64,000 nt of DNA, taken from the NCBI RefSeq assembly GCF_030272615.1, contig NC_081410.1, forward strand, positions 185,245,619-185,309,618. The letters are read 5' to 3'. Of the stretch, positions 20,229 through 31,840 are shown piece by piece. The translations under genes were made by a program, and so were the position numbers. How positions within the stretch are numbered: position 1 is the first letter of the stretch; the number at the start of each line of letters is the position of its first letter. Origin of the DNA: Cryptomeria japonica. Its lineage: Eukaryota > Streptophyta > Pinopsida > Cupressales > Cupressaceae. Below the pieces are notes generated by a model that had not been told where the DNA came from, did not search any database, and saw only the letters and a program-made list of their open reading frames with translations.

Positions 20229-22300
20229 AGAAGACTACATCTTTCGGCCTCAAAGACTAACTTTTTCTTATTTTTCAGATTTTTATTTTTTTGGTTTTTT
20301 TTCCGTATAGTTACTATGAAATATCATATGAGATTTCCCATACGCTTGAACGATAAACTGCAAGTATCGTACGATCTCATATGACTTGGTGAGAATCTTT
20401 GTACGGTATTCTTTGTTTCTTTGTTAAAAGCAGATTTCATTCTTTAGGTTTTCTTATTTAATTTTTAATCATACTAGCGCTGACCCTGGCTTGTTGTTTG
20501 TCTATCTGAGGAATTTTCATAGCCTGATCATTTTTTGTAGAATGCTTGTTGAAGAATATGCTTGTCAAACAAAGAGAATATGACTACGGATTTGTTATCT
20601 TTGTAGGTTACCTGAGGAGATTCAAGTAAACATCATGTATTCTTTAAATTGATTTTTAGGTACCTAAATTGCTATCTAGTTAATGAACAAATCTGTCTTT
20701 CATGTTTTAAGAAAATTTTGAGAGGTAGGAGAGTATGCTCTTGATTGCATAAACAATCAGAAATCCAGACCCTTGAGGCTTTTTCTAAGTTTGAGATTTT
20801 TGTACCTTTAGCCGGCTTGTCACAGTGGGAAAAAAGTAATCACCCTATGAGAATGACCCAAGTGAGTACAACCAAACCTAGGCATTCTAACTCACTATAA
20901 TAAATAGGCCTCTGGTTGATTAAAGTCTCAGAGGATGGGATTATTTGATTTTTCTCTTTGAGATCTCTCATATCAAGCATTTTGTAGGGCCTCATGGTCT
21001 CAATCATGTTTACGTGACTACAGCTTGTTTTGGTACCTTATTGGGCTATAGGCCTCAATCATGCTTGCATGACTTAAGGGGTAATTTCAAACAAAATTCC
21101 TCATGACTCACCTCCAAAAGGGGGGATAATTTTTGTGCAAGAGAGATAGTAACTCTCCCAAGATACTTGCCATTTCGTGCCCCCATTAGCATTTGGAGTC
21201 AGCTAATACGGTGTTGAGAATCCATTGCGTGAGACTCAGCGGCCATATTCTGATTAGCTATTGGGTGTGTACCTGAGTCTACAAGAAAAGGTTTTCTTCT
21301 CTCACCAATTTCCATCGGGTTAGCGTGCTGTGATTGAAGTCATTATACATATTGCATGTCTACTGTGTTTTCATCCCTAAAACTGAAACTGGAATACCAA
21401 AACTAGAGAAAACAATAAACAACTTAGTCGTAAAAACTCTGTCCTTATCAAAAACTAGTTTATCCTAGCGGTCAAAACTCTATCCGCGTCACAAACTAGT
21501 CTATCTCAGCTATCAAAAGCTCAATCCATCTCAAAAATTGGTCGTCGTCAGTCATTGAAAACTCTATTTATCAAAATTTTGTCTCTGTCCAGTAAACTGT
21601 CGTACGAGTCTACTGATTTATCGTCCTGCTACATAACTATTTTTTGTACGAAAATTCATCAAGTCTTATAGTTTGTCATCTGAGCCTCAATTTTGTCTTA
21701 CAAAATCTAAAAAACTATCATCTTGATTAGGGAAGTATCGTCTAAGCTCTTGTCCTATGTCATACGAAAAAACATCACATTCATCATTTTGTCATCTAAG
21801 GTCTACCCACCTGTCATACGAAATATTGTTTTCATCATCCTAAAGCTATTAAACTGTCATATGGTCTTGTAAACCCCGTCGTACGAATCTCTGATTTTGT
21901 CAATCCAGAACAGTCAAACTTGCCTAAAAGTAGTCTACAATGAGCATAAAATTGGTTATCATCATCCTGAGCATAAACAAATCTAAATATTATACTTCTA
22001 CCATTGTGTTGCATGATTTTCTCGATCATCTTTCAGCTCTTTCAATCAACCATTTATCAAACTTAAGTTACTTAGAGAAATATCTTACATAGGATAGATC
22101 ATTCCTGACACCAAACTGAGTATTAGTCACTTGTCTCAAATCAAACTAGGTAACTTAGATAAACGTCTTACACGGGATAGATCTTTCCTGAAACCAGACT
22201 AAATATTAGTTGCTTCTCTCAATCAATATGTTAAACGAACAACTAGCTCCAAATTTTATTTTGACTTCTGCATCACAAACAACTCTAGGTCACATCAATC
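20229..22300 (+). other. LTR-8 5' leader, noncoding
   Basis: About 2.1 kb before the gag-like frame. It has a perfect 11-bp inverted repeat (20324-20334 and 20374-20384, TCATATGAGAT) and many short copies of GTCATACGAA or GTCGTACGA between 21590 and 21900. A near-repeat of AACTTAGATAAACGTCTTAC-like sequence occurs at about 22070 and 22150. No gene seen. Confidence 0.55.
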
Positions 22301-22307
22301 AATAAAA

Positions 22308-23900
22308 ATGCCTACTCAAACCAGAAGTTCTCGTAAGAGAGCTGACAAAGGCAAAGGACCATCCTTTTCATATCAGGGTAATTCATTTTACGTAGAGTGC
22401 CCTGTCACTAATAAACCTTCATCATCAGATATACCAGTTTATGATCAACCCTTGTCTCCCACCATATCTGGAACAAAACAAGAAAGATGAGCTACTAAAC
22501 ACAATACTTATGATGATCTCAGTATCTAGGCTACTGACAATGATTCCTCATGGAACGAATCTGAAGCCTCTGAACCTACCGAAACTAATATTCATAAATG
22601 TCAAAAGGATAAAGATTTCCGAAAATTGATGAAGGTTATCATGGCTAGAGAAAAAGAAGACTATTTTCTAGAACTAGCAAAGCAAGGCGCTAAACTTCCT
22701 ACTGGTGATAACGTTGAGGCCCTCATTACTGAAGAGGAAGAGACACCCTTATAAATAGTAAACAAACAACTAAAAGCATTATAGACTAAGATCACAGAAC
22801 TAAAAAACAAGGATAAATCATCAAAACAATATTCTCTAGACACGATATGCCCATTTCCATTTGATAAAAACCTTTACATGCCTTCATTTCCTTCATGAGT
22901 GGAGAATCTGAAATTTGACAAATATGAGGGGCAACTCAGATCCTCAAGACCATGTTAGATAATTTTGTGCTTTATGTATGGAGTTCATTCACAAACAAAC
23001 ATATCGCATGCGCCTTTTCTCAAGAAGTTTAGGAGGGCAAGCTATGAAATGGTTCTCAAGCCTACCTATGGAATAAAAACTTTTGAAGAATTAATCCAAT
23101 TATTTCTACAACAATAGTTCTATAACATTTATCACCCCATCACTATGATAGAGCTTTGCAATACCAAACAAAAAATAGGAGAGCCTTTTCTCACTTTCCT
23201 CCAATGATGGAGAAAGATGTTCTCTAGATATTCATTGCCTATTCTAGATTTTGAGAAGATGGATATCTTCATGAACAACTTGATCCTTGAATTGAAATAT
23301 AGTATCCAAATGAAAGTATACCCTTCATTCAATAAAATGGTAGATAGTGCCCTCAGAATTGAAGATGTGCTTATAAAGAAAGGAGATATCTCACTTTGGA
23401 AAGAAACACAACTAGGTTCTAGTTCCAAAGGAAAGAACAAATATTGGAAATATGGCAAAGACAACAACATAAACGTTATTAATAATGGAGTGCTAGACAT
23501 TGTTGAAGCAAAATCAAAAACCATGATATTTAATCTGGTCAGTGGCACACAAGCACTCAAAGCAGCTGAAATTGCAGCAGAAAATCCTCTGAAGAAAGTA
23601 AAAGAGTGGTTTAAAGAGAAACCTTGGATTTTGAAACCTAAATGCGACTTCACTCCTCTGAAAGAATCATACAAATCCGCTTTCAAAACTTTATTGGAAA
23701 ATGATCTGATAACCTTACTAGACAATTCTAGGCCATATGATCCTGAAGTCAAACCAAAATGGTGGAGAGAGAATGAATACTGTGAATACCATAGAAACAA
23801 AGGTCATAACACAAACAACTGCATGAAGCTCAAGCATGAGATTCAAGATCTCATTGACACTAGCAAAATTGTTGTTGGAAATCACACAACTAATGAATAA
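22308..23900 (+). pseudogene. gag: LTR-8 gag, broken
   Basis: Starts MPTQTRSSRKRADKGKG at 22308. The gag core appears in pieces around 22890-23100: LKFDKYEG, SDPQDHV, then RMRLFSRSLGGQAMKWFSSL. The 23217-23900 frame (about 227 codons) continues with ILDFEKMDIFMNNLILELK and ends with a plant Gypsy zinc motif, CEYHRNKGHNTNNCMKLKHE (C-x2-H-x4-G-H-x4-C), and IQDLID. Stops upstream include TAA where Gln is expected (near 22955) and frameshifts near 22930. Gag forms the particle and binds RNA. Confidence 0.8.
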
Positions 23901-24002
23901 CACAAAGCTTTTAAAGATCCCTTACCTATTTACTAACAAGGTGGCTCCTCAAAGTCAAAAGGAGGTGCCAAAGTCCATTACACCTATACCAACAATAACA
24001 AT

Positions 24003-25049
24003 GTGATCAACATGATTGAGTCTTCCCAACCTGAATATTGTAATGTGATCATAATCAAAGATAAACAAAACGAATCACAAAATGCAAATTTTGTGACCCA
24101 CGCTCAAAAGAAATTCATTCTCCAAGGAGCTAGTTCTTTAACTCCTGTGCAAACAACATCAAACCTACCAACTTCTTCAAGTAGACAAATAGATACAACC
24201 ATAGCTAAATTCAAACATCTGGCTTCATCATTCTCTCTTGGTTATAACATTGTCAAACAATTGAAAAGAACAAATGCTCAAATCTCCATCTTTGAATTTC
24301 TCAAAATCTTTGTTGCTCATAAAGAGATCCTGGACAAAGTGTTGCTCACAACTAATGTCCCAAAAGATTTAGATATCGATCGGTTTCAATCTATGGTGGG
24401 TCACCTAACTTCGCCTCATTATCTCACTTTCTTTGAAGAAGATGACAACTCACCAAATCACCAACATAACCAGCCATTACACAATAAAGCTATGATCCAT
24501 AAACATAGAGTTAAACATGTTTTGATAGATGGAGGCACTGGGTTGAATATTTGTACCTATAATCTCCTTACACAATTGGGCTTCTCTAAAAATATCTTTG
24601 ATTTGGCCAAGAAAATAACAATCAAAGCTTATGATGAAGAAGAAAGAACCTCTAAAGGTCTGGTGCTATTACCAATCATGGTAGGACCTGTGGAAAGAGA
24701 TGTTATTTTTTAGGTGCTTGGTCTCCCTCTTTCATACAACATCTTACTAGGCAGGCCATGGATTCACGAAATGAAGGCAGATCTATCTACATATCATCAG
24801 TGCTTAAAATTTCTTTATAATGGAGTTGAAGTCAGTAATCCTACTGATACAAACTCCCCCTATAATGCATTGACAAAGAGTGTTGATACCTTTGTGCCTC
24901 ATAGTAGAGAAACCTCTACAGCTGAAAGTTCAAAAACCTTGATGAAGGACTTAAAAAACAAATTGAAAATCACAAATATTGGCATTGATGGATACAAGAT
25001 AGAACCAGTACTTCTACTAATCTCTCTTCCTCCATCACCAAGACAATGA
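24003..25049 (+). pseudogene. LTR-8 aspartic protease region
   Basis: One frame of 349 codons interrupted by a TAG (24711-24713) inside the protease domain. HVLIDGGTGLNICTYNLL carries the catalytic D-G-G. The flap and C-terminal part run through ITIKAYDEEER to [19 protein letters not shown] and QCLKFLYNG, the conserved block of plant Gypsy proteases. TAG lies where Gln is expected. The protease would cleave the Gag polyprotein during maturation. The N-terminal 150 residues contain a segment open to DKVLLTTNVPKDLDIDRFQS, of no known role. Confidence 0.82.
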
Positions 25050-25155
25050 AGAAAACCATCAGAGGTTATGAAGCCATAGACTTCCACTCCAAATGTCATA
25101 TATGATGGTCTCTTTGTACAATCCTCTACTTCCCTTGCATATGAAATAGAAGAGG

Positions 25156-25494
25156 ATGATGTTCTCAAGGCTTTTCAAAGAAGATAGTGAAAACAAAGAA
25201 GTAAGATATTGTGAGATTTTTTCAACACAATATGGTCCAGGATATAAGATGATTCAATGCATGGGATATTTAGGTACTGGTCCTCTAGGAAAAAATCAAG
25301 AAGGTATTATTGAACCTATTCATCTACAAACTAAGTCTACAAATGATAAAGATGGTCTAGAATACAATCTAGGAAAGACATCAAACCAAAAACATACTTC
25401 CCATCATCAGTCTAAGTGGAGGAAAAATATATTGCCTTCAACAACACAAGAAGTACTAAACACTCAACAGACTCAAGAAGAGTATGAAAAATAA
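25156..25494 (+). pseudogene. LTR-8 G-patch domain frame
   Basis: An open stretch of 112 codons with YGPGYKMIQCMGYLGTGPLG and then GKNQEGIIEPI. The spaced glycines and hydrophobics match the G-patch pattern (G-x-G-x6-MG(Y/W)-x-G-x-GLG, then G-I-x-EPI). G-patches after a retroviral-type protease are known in betaretroviruses and in some plant LTR elements, where they bind nucleic acid. The match is to the pattern only. The rest of the frame is charged and Gln-rich. Confidence 0.7.
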
Positions 25495-26702
25495 CAAGAA
25501 GAACTAGCAATAAAGAGAGAGGAAACAACCGATAATCAAGTTCCAATGGTATTAGCTACAACACTACAAGGAGTAGAAGTCCCAAAGGATATGAGAGAAG
25601 AGGTAGAAACAATCAAAGAATTGTTTGCACCACTGAAAAAATTCCAGTTACATACACTGGTAGACAACAAGTAGATGATTAAGAAACTGACTCGAATGAG
25701 TATGAATGGGGTCTAGATCATCTCTCAGATACATCTAGTACAAAAATTCTAGAAGAGTCCAATGATATCACAGATGACACACAAGAGCTGATATGCTTAA
25801 AACTACAAATGGAGATAGAAGAAATCAAACTAAAAAGACAAGAAGACTATGAACAAAAGCTGAAAGAAGGAAGAACATGAGAAAATTCTTCACCTACTAT
25901 GTCTCCCTCTAATAGGATAGAACAAATCAGGTATGAAATTACACAAGAAGAATTGGAAGCTACAAAACCAGAACTAGTCATTAGTCTAGAAGAAGCAGAA
26001 TGGAGTAGAAGACAGAAATTCATAGAACCATCAAGGTTATGTCAATAGGTATGTCAGATACAAGTGATAAATGAACCAAGTCACGAAGGAACTTGCAGCA
26101 TCAAAGACGTAGGTATTGACACTATACATACATTCACTCGATCACTTGAGGAAGAGTCACACACTTCATCCTATGAATCTTATGGCTCTGACAACGATAC
26201 TATTTATGGCAATACCTAGTTAGCATCAAACTGTAACTCCTCTGTCATGAATGTCAGGAATCTATCTATTGATCTTGTAACTGTCGAACTATGATATGTA
26301 GTCGAGTCTGGTGTAGAGAACGATCCTAGAAGTAGGTCTATTGGATTTGGTCGAATAAATATTAACGTGCACTTCAATGATGATGTTGTAACTATTCTTG
26401 GTCTTAAGACATTTATGCAAGGTAGTCTTCTAGAACTCGACTTGTCAATCCAAAGTTATGATGATAATACCGTGAACTCCCTCGAACCTGTTCAAACTTT
26501 ATCCTTGGTACATCCTGAACTAATTGACTGTAGTCTCCAAAACCAACCTATGAATGTACCTATCTTTTCTAATGACTACACGTTAGCCTACTATCTTAAT
26601 GTAGTTGAACCAATGGATTCTTCCACCAAAGAACAAAGTGAGAACATGACTGAAATAGATATCAAGTATCTTAGTCACAAGAAATCAAAATTGATGAAAT
26701 AA
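25495..26702 (+). pseudogene. LTR-8 acidic region after the G-patch
   Basis: Decayed coding sequence rich in Glu, Asp and Ser with helical pieces (for example LQMEIEEIKLKRQEDYEQ near 25815). A last open stretch at 26367-26702 (111 codons) begins MHFNDDVVTILGLKTF and ends SHKKSKLMK. I see no RT signature (no F/YxDD) or integrase. In complete plant Gypsy elements, a variable region lies between the G-patch and RT; here the sequence stops after it. Confidence 0.55.
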
Positions 26703-27843
26703 AAAGGCATAAGATTAGTCTCTTACCGTTGGCTCGTAGTTCCACAATCGATTATGATGTCTCTGGCACTCGAATCGATGCTCCTAGATCGGAATGACCA
26801 TTTTTCTTCACAGAGGGCTTTTAAAATTTCAAACTTGGAGAGGTTAAAATGAATTGAAAATGACACTTGGACCCCTTATATAGCCAAAACCCTAATTTTT
26901 CAACTTGCTCCAATGGACATGAAAATTGTATCCTTAGCTAATTTGTCCATCTTGATTCCATTTTTGGGATCAAAATCGAAATCCAAGATCATTCTTCTAG
27001 TCAATTTTATACAACTAAGATCACTTAGCACTTTCATCACATTCTCATTCTTTTCTTCAATTTGCGCTCAATTTCACATCAATCATCGCTAAATATGCAA
27101 ATGATTCGTTTGACTCAATCTTTGTGCTCAAGTAATTATCATCGCCAACAATTGCCTATGATCATGTACCCTTGCTATCTTTCAATTTTGCTCCCGAGGG
27201 GGCATACTCATGACCTCATGACCTCACATCTTCAATGTCGAGAAAATTTTCAAATCTTCATCAAAAGTCGAGCAAAAATCTTTTCAACTAAAAAAAATAA
27301 AAAAAAAATCTTATCGCGAGGGGCATATCAATTTCATCGCTTCAATTCAAGCTGATATTGTCTTCATCTGAATCAGTCTCTTAACATTAATCAGTTTCAT
27401 CGCTTTTCATCAAGTTGATTATTCATTTAAACTCAATCAAAAGTTTAAAGAGTATCTTTGATCACATGCTCAATCTAAGCACGTGTTCAGTTTTATCGCA
27501 TAAAATCAAGTTGGATAGTTTATCTTCACTCATTGTGTCTTGATCCATCAAGTTAACGATCGATTTTATCTTCAAAAACTGTGTCGAGTTCAATCAAGTT
27601 CTAGATCAGTAAGATCCTCTTCTTGATCAATCAAGTTCAAGTTCGGTATCTTTGCTCTTCATCGGTCCTAGTTCAATCAAGTTTGGGATTGGTATCACTT
27701 TAATCAACTCTCTTCAACTTCATCGCTTCAAAATAAGCCAAACACCTCACTCTTCATCTGGTTTGTGATCAATCAAGTTCAAAACTGGTATTTCCTAGAC
27801 ATCAACATATTCTTTGAAACAACATGCTGCTCGCACATTAATT
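26703..27843 (+). other. LTR-8 3' untranslated interior
   Basis: About 1.1 kb without a gene. The stretch 27360-27790 is built of diverged, short repeats of TCAATCAAGTT and TTCATCGCTT. It ends at the purine tract CAAAGAGGGGCAAA (27844-27857). Confidence 0.6.
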
Positions 27844-27857
27844 CAAAGAGGGGCAAA

Positions 27858-29052
27858 TGTAATACCCTAAAAATGGTCACCTAAACCATGGGCCCCTAAT
27901 CTCGACAACATCACCAAGGTTCTAACTAAAGGAATTTAAATCAATTTTGAGCACACAATTAATTAATTCTTCAATCATTAAATGTCACATGGAAAGTGAA
28001 TTATTCTTTAATAATTAAATATTTATTTAATTAATTAAATCATTCCAAGAAAATCATTTTGATCAATTATCCTATTTAATTTATTAAATATCCTAGCATA
28101 TTTAATTAATTAATAAATTTTCCATTTAATCATAAAAAAATAATTAATTTTATTACAAAAGAGGAATCAATATGCAAAGCAAGAGTTAAATTGAAAATAA
28201 AATAAAAGAATTGAATTGAAAGAGAAATCAAACTTGAGATATTATTTCTTCTTCTAAATTGAGAACTTGAAATCAAAAAAGCAATTAAAATGAATTATTA
28301 ATCATTCTCTAAAATTGGAACTCAAAGCTTTTGAGAAAAGAAGTTCAATTGCATTGAAAAGACTCTTTTCTTGAATAAATCAAAGAAATCGTATGGAATC
28401 ACCTATTTTGATCTCAAGTGTCTGGAATTAATTAAATTTTATTTTCAATGCAAGCTCAAACTTATAATCTGAATGCATTTCAATCAAACTATAATTGGAA
28501 TCTATCTCAAGGTTAACTAAATCTGATTTCTCAATTATTTCAATTATCCTAAATTGTGCTTTTTCTTGAATAATCTCAACCGCTTGTTTGCTCTCTCTTT
28601 TGATTCTTTATAAATTTAGCCTTCATCTCTCATTCAAAACACCTTGGAGATTTATTGTTATTATACAATTTTTTCTCTGGACTCATTGAAGATATTGTGC
28701 TTTCTTTTTTGAGATTATTGCATCTTAGTTTAGCTTTTTGCATATTTAGTTCAATTATGATTGCCTGAATTCATATAGCTTGCTATTCATCCATCTAGCA
28801 TAATCTTGCATCCATTTAGCTTAATATCATGCTCATATAGATCAAATCCTTCATCTTGGTGTAGTCTAGTCACTGATATTGCTTATACAAATTTGAGAGC
28901 AAGTCTATACTCGCATCTTTTAGAAGGCAATTGGTCGATTTGTGATTGTTTTATTATTCATGCTTACATCTGTCTAACCATACATGTAATGACTTAATTG
29001 AACTGTTGTGTCTTATAGCTTGCAGATACTTATTCCACTTTTCACACACACA
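27858..29052 (+). repeat. LTR-8 3' LTR (1195 bp)
   Basis: Direct repeat of 19046-20206, including the small-peptide frame MHPFSLISCSYRSNPSSWCS that appears in both copies and is not a gene. Differs by single bases and three short indels. Confidence 0.9.
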
Positions 29053-29804
29053 ACCATCATTATTAATTCAATTGGACTCAACTAAGAGACTGATTTCTTG
29101 TCAACTTGAGAAGTGTCAAATGCCAAAACCTTTGTCGGGGAATTAGTTTTACCTATCAGTATGGACTCAGTGGATTTTACCTTGTCCATCTTAGCCTCTA
29201 TTGCACTGGTGGCTTCGCCACTTGGTGCAGTGTCGGTTACTGCCAGTGGATTATTATCCACAAAATTTCTAGTGTCCTGTACATTGCCTTGCTAAAAAAT
29301 GGTCTGTGTCGGTATAGATTGTACACTCTCCTTAGCTGCCAGTTATGTTTGAGTATCTATAGTTATTGTCGGTTGTGTCAAAACTGGAGTTGAACTGCCC
29401 AAAATACCTTAAAGTAAATGCCAGTGAGGGATTGATAACTGCTCAAAATCTTTTTCACATTGCTTCTTCTCACTCTTGACTCACCTTTACTTCTCTCTAA
29501 ATGCTTGAATGCTCAGTAAGTGAAAGTGAATTCACTTACCCTCTTTTATCAGTGAATCAAACCTTAAATTTCTGTAATAAATGCTTCACCAACAACCCTA
29601 CGGATGTCAGTTTCACAGTTATGTGCCAGGTGAACCTTCATTGATGATGAACACAATTCTCTAGATCTCTTTCTAGACTTTCTTAGATCTCTTTCGAGAT
29701 AATATATACAATTTAGCAATGGCTTTGCCAACCCCTAAGGCTTATGCCTCAGTTACTGGTGAAATTTCCTATCGGTGGAGGAATATTCTGTTCTACCGGT
29801 GGAG
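29053..29804 (-). pseudogene. LTR-7 ORF2 proximal part and spacer
   Basis: Matches LTR-2 8918-9705 on the opposite strand, including the ORF2 start region. The LTR-8 insertion cuts ORF2 at the codons for MATQKLL. Stops and small indels break it. Short plus-strand frames here are shadows. Confidence 0.6.
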
Positions 29805-30962
29805 TTACCGATATAGATCCATCTCCACTTGATTCTTCATATTTTCTAACCCATCTCTTGGTGTGATCTTGTTGTATTTCATACCTACCTTATTCTTTCC
29901 TTTCTTATTATATTTATCATTATTAACCGGTTTAGTCTTGCTTCTGCAATACTTAGCAATATGACCTATTTTGTTGCATGCATAACATGTAACATTGTTC
30001 TTCTGAATTGCTTTGACATATCTGGTATCATTTCTTGACCTACAATGATTAGCAAAATGTCCAAACTTTCCACATGCATGACATTTAACATTCATTCTGC
30101 AATCTTCTGATCTCTGACCATATTTCTTGCAATTTGTGCATTGACCAGGAACATAATTGTAGTTTTGATTTGCCTTATTTCTACATTGTTTAGCCATATG
30201 CCAAAATTTATTGCAAACAAAACATCTGCCATTGAACTTATAAGCATTAGATAGCCTTACTGGTTTCCTTTGTTCTGATGAGTTCTGCATACTGATTGTT
30301 TGGTCATCATTTGAAATACCGTAGCTTTCACCTTGTACAAATCCAAGTCCTCTAGAATCATCAATCTGTCTTTGTCTTTTCAATAAGTCATCTAACTTTG
30401 TAGCACTAATCCTAAACTTTTCTTTATACTCACTTGCAGTAGTCAGATCATCTCTTGGAGTGGTTACTTGTCTTTCAAGTTCTTGTTCATTGTTCCGGGA
30501 GTGTGCCAAATCATTTCTCAACAAATTATCATGAGTCAATCTGCCACATTCATCAAATTTGTTCTTCAGAGATATAACAAGATTATCTTCCTTCTTCTTT
30601 CTATCCTCAATATATTTTGATAACCTCATAGTCAAATCTTGCATTTCATTCTTCATGAGCATGTTTGCTTGACTTAGTTTCTGACATTGTTCCTTAAGAG
30701 CATTTTTCTCCTCATCATCCAGTTTTTGCAAAAGTTCTTTTCTCTTGGCTTGAGAAGATGATAACCTTTCTTTCAAGATAAGAATGAATTCATTCACATA
30801 ATTCAATTCTTCTTGCAATTTCAGGTTCTTCATCCTTTCAGCATCATAATCCTCAAGAGCCATCTCAAGTTGCTTCTCCATAGCCATATTCAAAGATTTC
30901 AATTTTAGGATCTTCCTTGAGCTGTTAAAAACTTCTTCCGAGGTACCAAGCTCTGATACCAA
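29805..30962 (-). CDS. LTR-7 ORF1: coiled-coil and triple CCHC protein, almost intact
   Basis: An open frame of about 385 codons. It is open straight through the primer-binding site; the first ATG is at 30887 (MAMEKQLEMALEDYDAER), so about 360 codons are likely. Residues 20-205 form a charged heptad-like helix, predicted to be a coiled coil. Then come CFVCNKFWHMAKQC, a CTNCKKYG/C-type finger, CHACGKFGHFANHC and CYACNKIGHIAKYC; the first has W where Gly is usual. The tail is Lys-rich. Zinc knuckles of this type bind single-stranded nucleic acid in gag proteins. No UBN2 core is present, so the usual gag assembly domain seems to be replaced by the coil. This is the longest uninterrupted candidate of the LTR-2/7 family, and no pol follows it. 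Confidence 0.75.
   Translation of the reverse strand: MVSELGTSEEVFNSSRKILKLKSLNMAMEKQLEMALEDYDAERMKNLKLQEELNYVNEFILILKERLSSSQAKRKELLQKLDDEEKNALKEQCQKLSQANMLMKNEMQDLTMRLSKYIEDRKKKEDNLVISLKNKFDECGRLTHDNLLRNDLAHSRNNEQELERQVTTPRDDLTTASEYKEKFRISATKLDDLLKRQRQIDDSRGLGFVQGESYGISNDDQTISMQNSSEQRKPVRLSNAYKFNGRCFVCNKFWHMAKQCRNKANQNYNYVPGQCTNCKKYGQRSEDCRMNVKCHACGKFGHFANHCRSRNDTRYVKAIQKNNVTCYACNKIGHIAKYCRSKTKPVNNDKYNKKGKNKVGMKYNKITPRDGLENMKNQVEMDLYR
30950..30961 (-). other. LTR-7 primer-binding site (initiator Met tRNA type)
   Basis: TGGTATCAGAGC on the minus strand, two bases from the end of the 5' LTR. It is also inside the open frame of ORF1. Confidence 0.88.
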
Positions 30963-30963
30963 T

Positions 30964-31835
30964 TGTTGGGATCCAAGAACACTGAGAGGGGGGGGGGGGG
31001 GTGAATCAGTGTTCTACTGGAATTAACACTTTTTAACTTTCTAGACCATGCATATATATACCGGTAAACAAATAAACCATCCACATAAATGAGCACCATA
31101 ACACACATAATTTCTACGTGGAAAACCTCAATGAGGAAAAATCACAGTGGGATTTGTGACCCACAATATCAATCACTGGCCATATGAAAAGATATTACAT
31201 ATAATAGGGGTCTGCACTTGCAAGAAGGTACACTGCCTAGAGCATACTGCTCATCACTAAATAGCCTCACTAACTACAAGCTTTCTACCAAAGTAAATCA
31301 CTGAAAATGAACTCAAGAATGCATCTGCATGCCAAATAGAGTTCTGGTTATGCTCTGTACCAGTTTATAAACTCTAAACTACTACCGGTAGCTCTTCTCC
31401 TCCAAGAATGTTTTCCAAGCTATCTACAGATCATTGCATGATATAACATTCGCATACAAAATGATCTCCATACATATATTTTGCATCATACAATTCTCCT
31501 ACATCCAAACATATCATAAATCTTACTCCATTACAAAAATAACCTAACAAACTGACCTATATACCTATTACAAATGATATGCCTTATGTCTACTTACAAT
31601 ACATTTTCAAGAATGTCGGCCTTGACAATAGTAATTACAAAATGATTTAAGTAAATCGTCCTTGATGTCTACTTCCAAAGAAGTATTGATGCTGGTGTTG
31701 GTTCCCATGTAGCCCTAAATTCTCCAAAGCTGGTATCTGTCGGTATATGCTTCCTAGTGTCGATTTATGACTTCCATCATATCTTGTTGCCATCAATATC
31801 AACAAAATGAATCGAATGAGTGTCAATTGCCAACA
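30964..31835 (-). repeat. LTR-7 5' LTR (872 bp)
   Basis: Matches 17172-18063. It has a run of 14 G near 30988 and the conserved blocks at about 31110-31160 and 31205-31250. Confidence 0.88.
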
Positions 31836-31840
31836 TTTAT

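Larger units (their letters stand above)
19046..29052 (+). mobile_element. LTR-8: Gypsy element with gag, protease and G-patch, innermost
   Basis: LTRs 19046-20206 and 27858-29052 both start TGTAATACCC and end TTTTCACACACACA. The flanks are GCCAT (19041-19045) and ACCAT (29053-29057), a 5-bp duplication with one change; the LTR-2 copy shows the uninterrupted target (GAGTAGCCATCAT in complement). A primer-binding site (20211-20228) and purine tract (27844-27857) are in place. The interior encodes gag, an aspartic protease with DGG and a G-patch, then a decayed acidic region. No RT, RNase H or integrase motif is seen in the 7.65-kb interior. Confidence 0.9.
17172..31835 (-). mobile_element. LTR-7: pol-less coiled-coil/CCHC LTR element, with both LTRs
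   Basis: LTRs at 17172-18063 (3') and 30964-31835 (5') start TGTTGG and end CCCAACA in element orientation. They are flanked by a perfect TTTAT duplication (17167-17171 and 31836-31840). The empty target can be read in the other LTR of LTR-6, near 38890. The interior without LTR-8 is only about 2.9 kb: a Met-type primer-binding site (30950-30961), ORF1 directly after it, ORF2, and repeated polypurine tracts. There is no protease, integrase, RT or RNase H. LTR-8 inserted at 19046-29052. This copy shows that the family has complete cis-acting ends but no pol. Confidence 0.9.
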
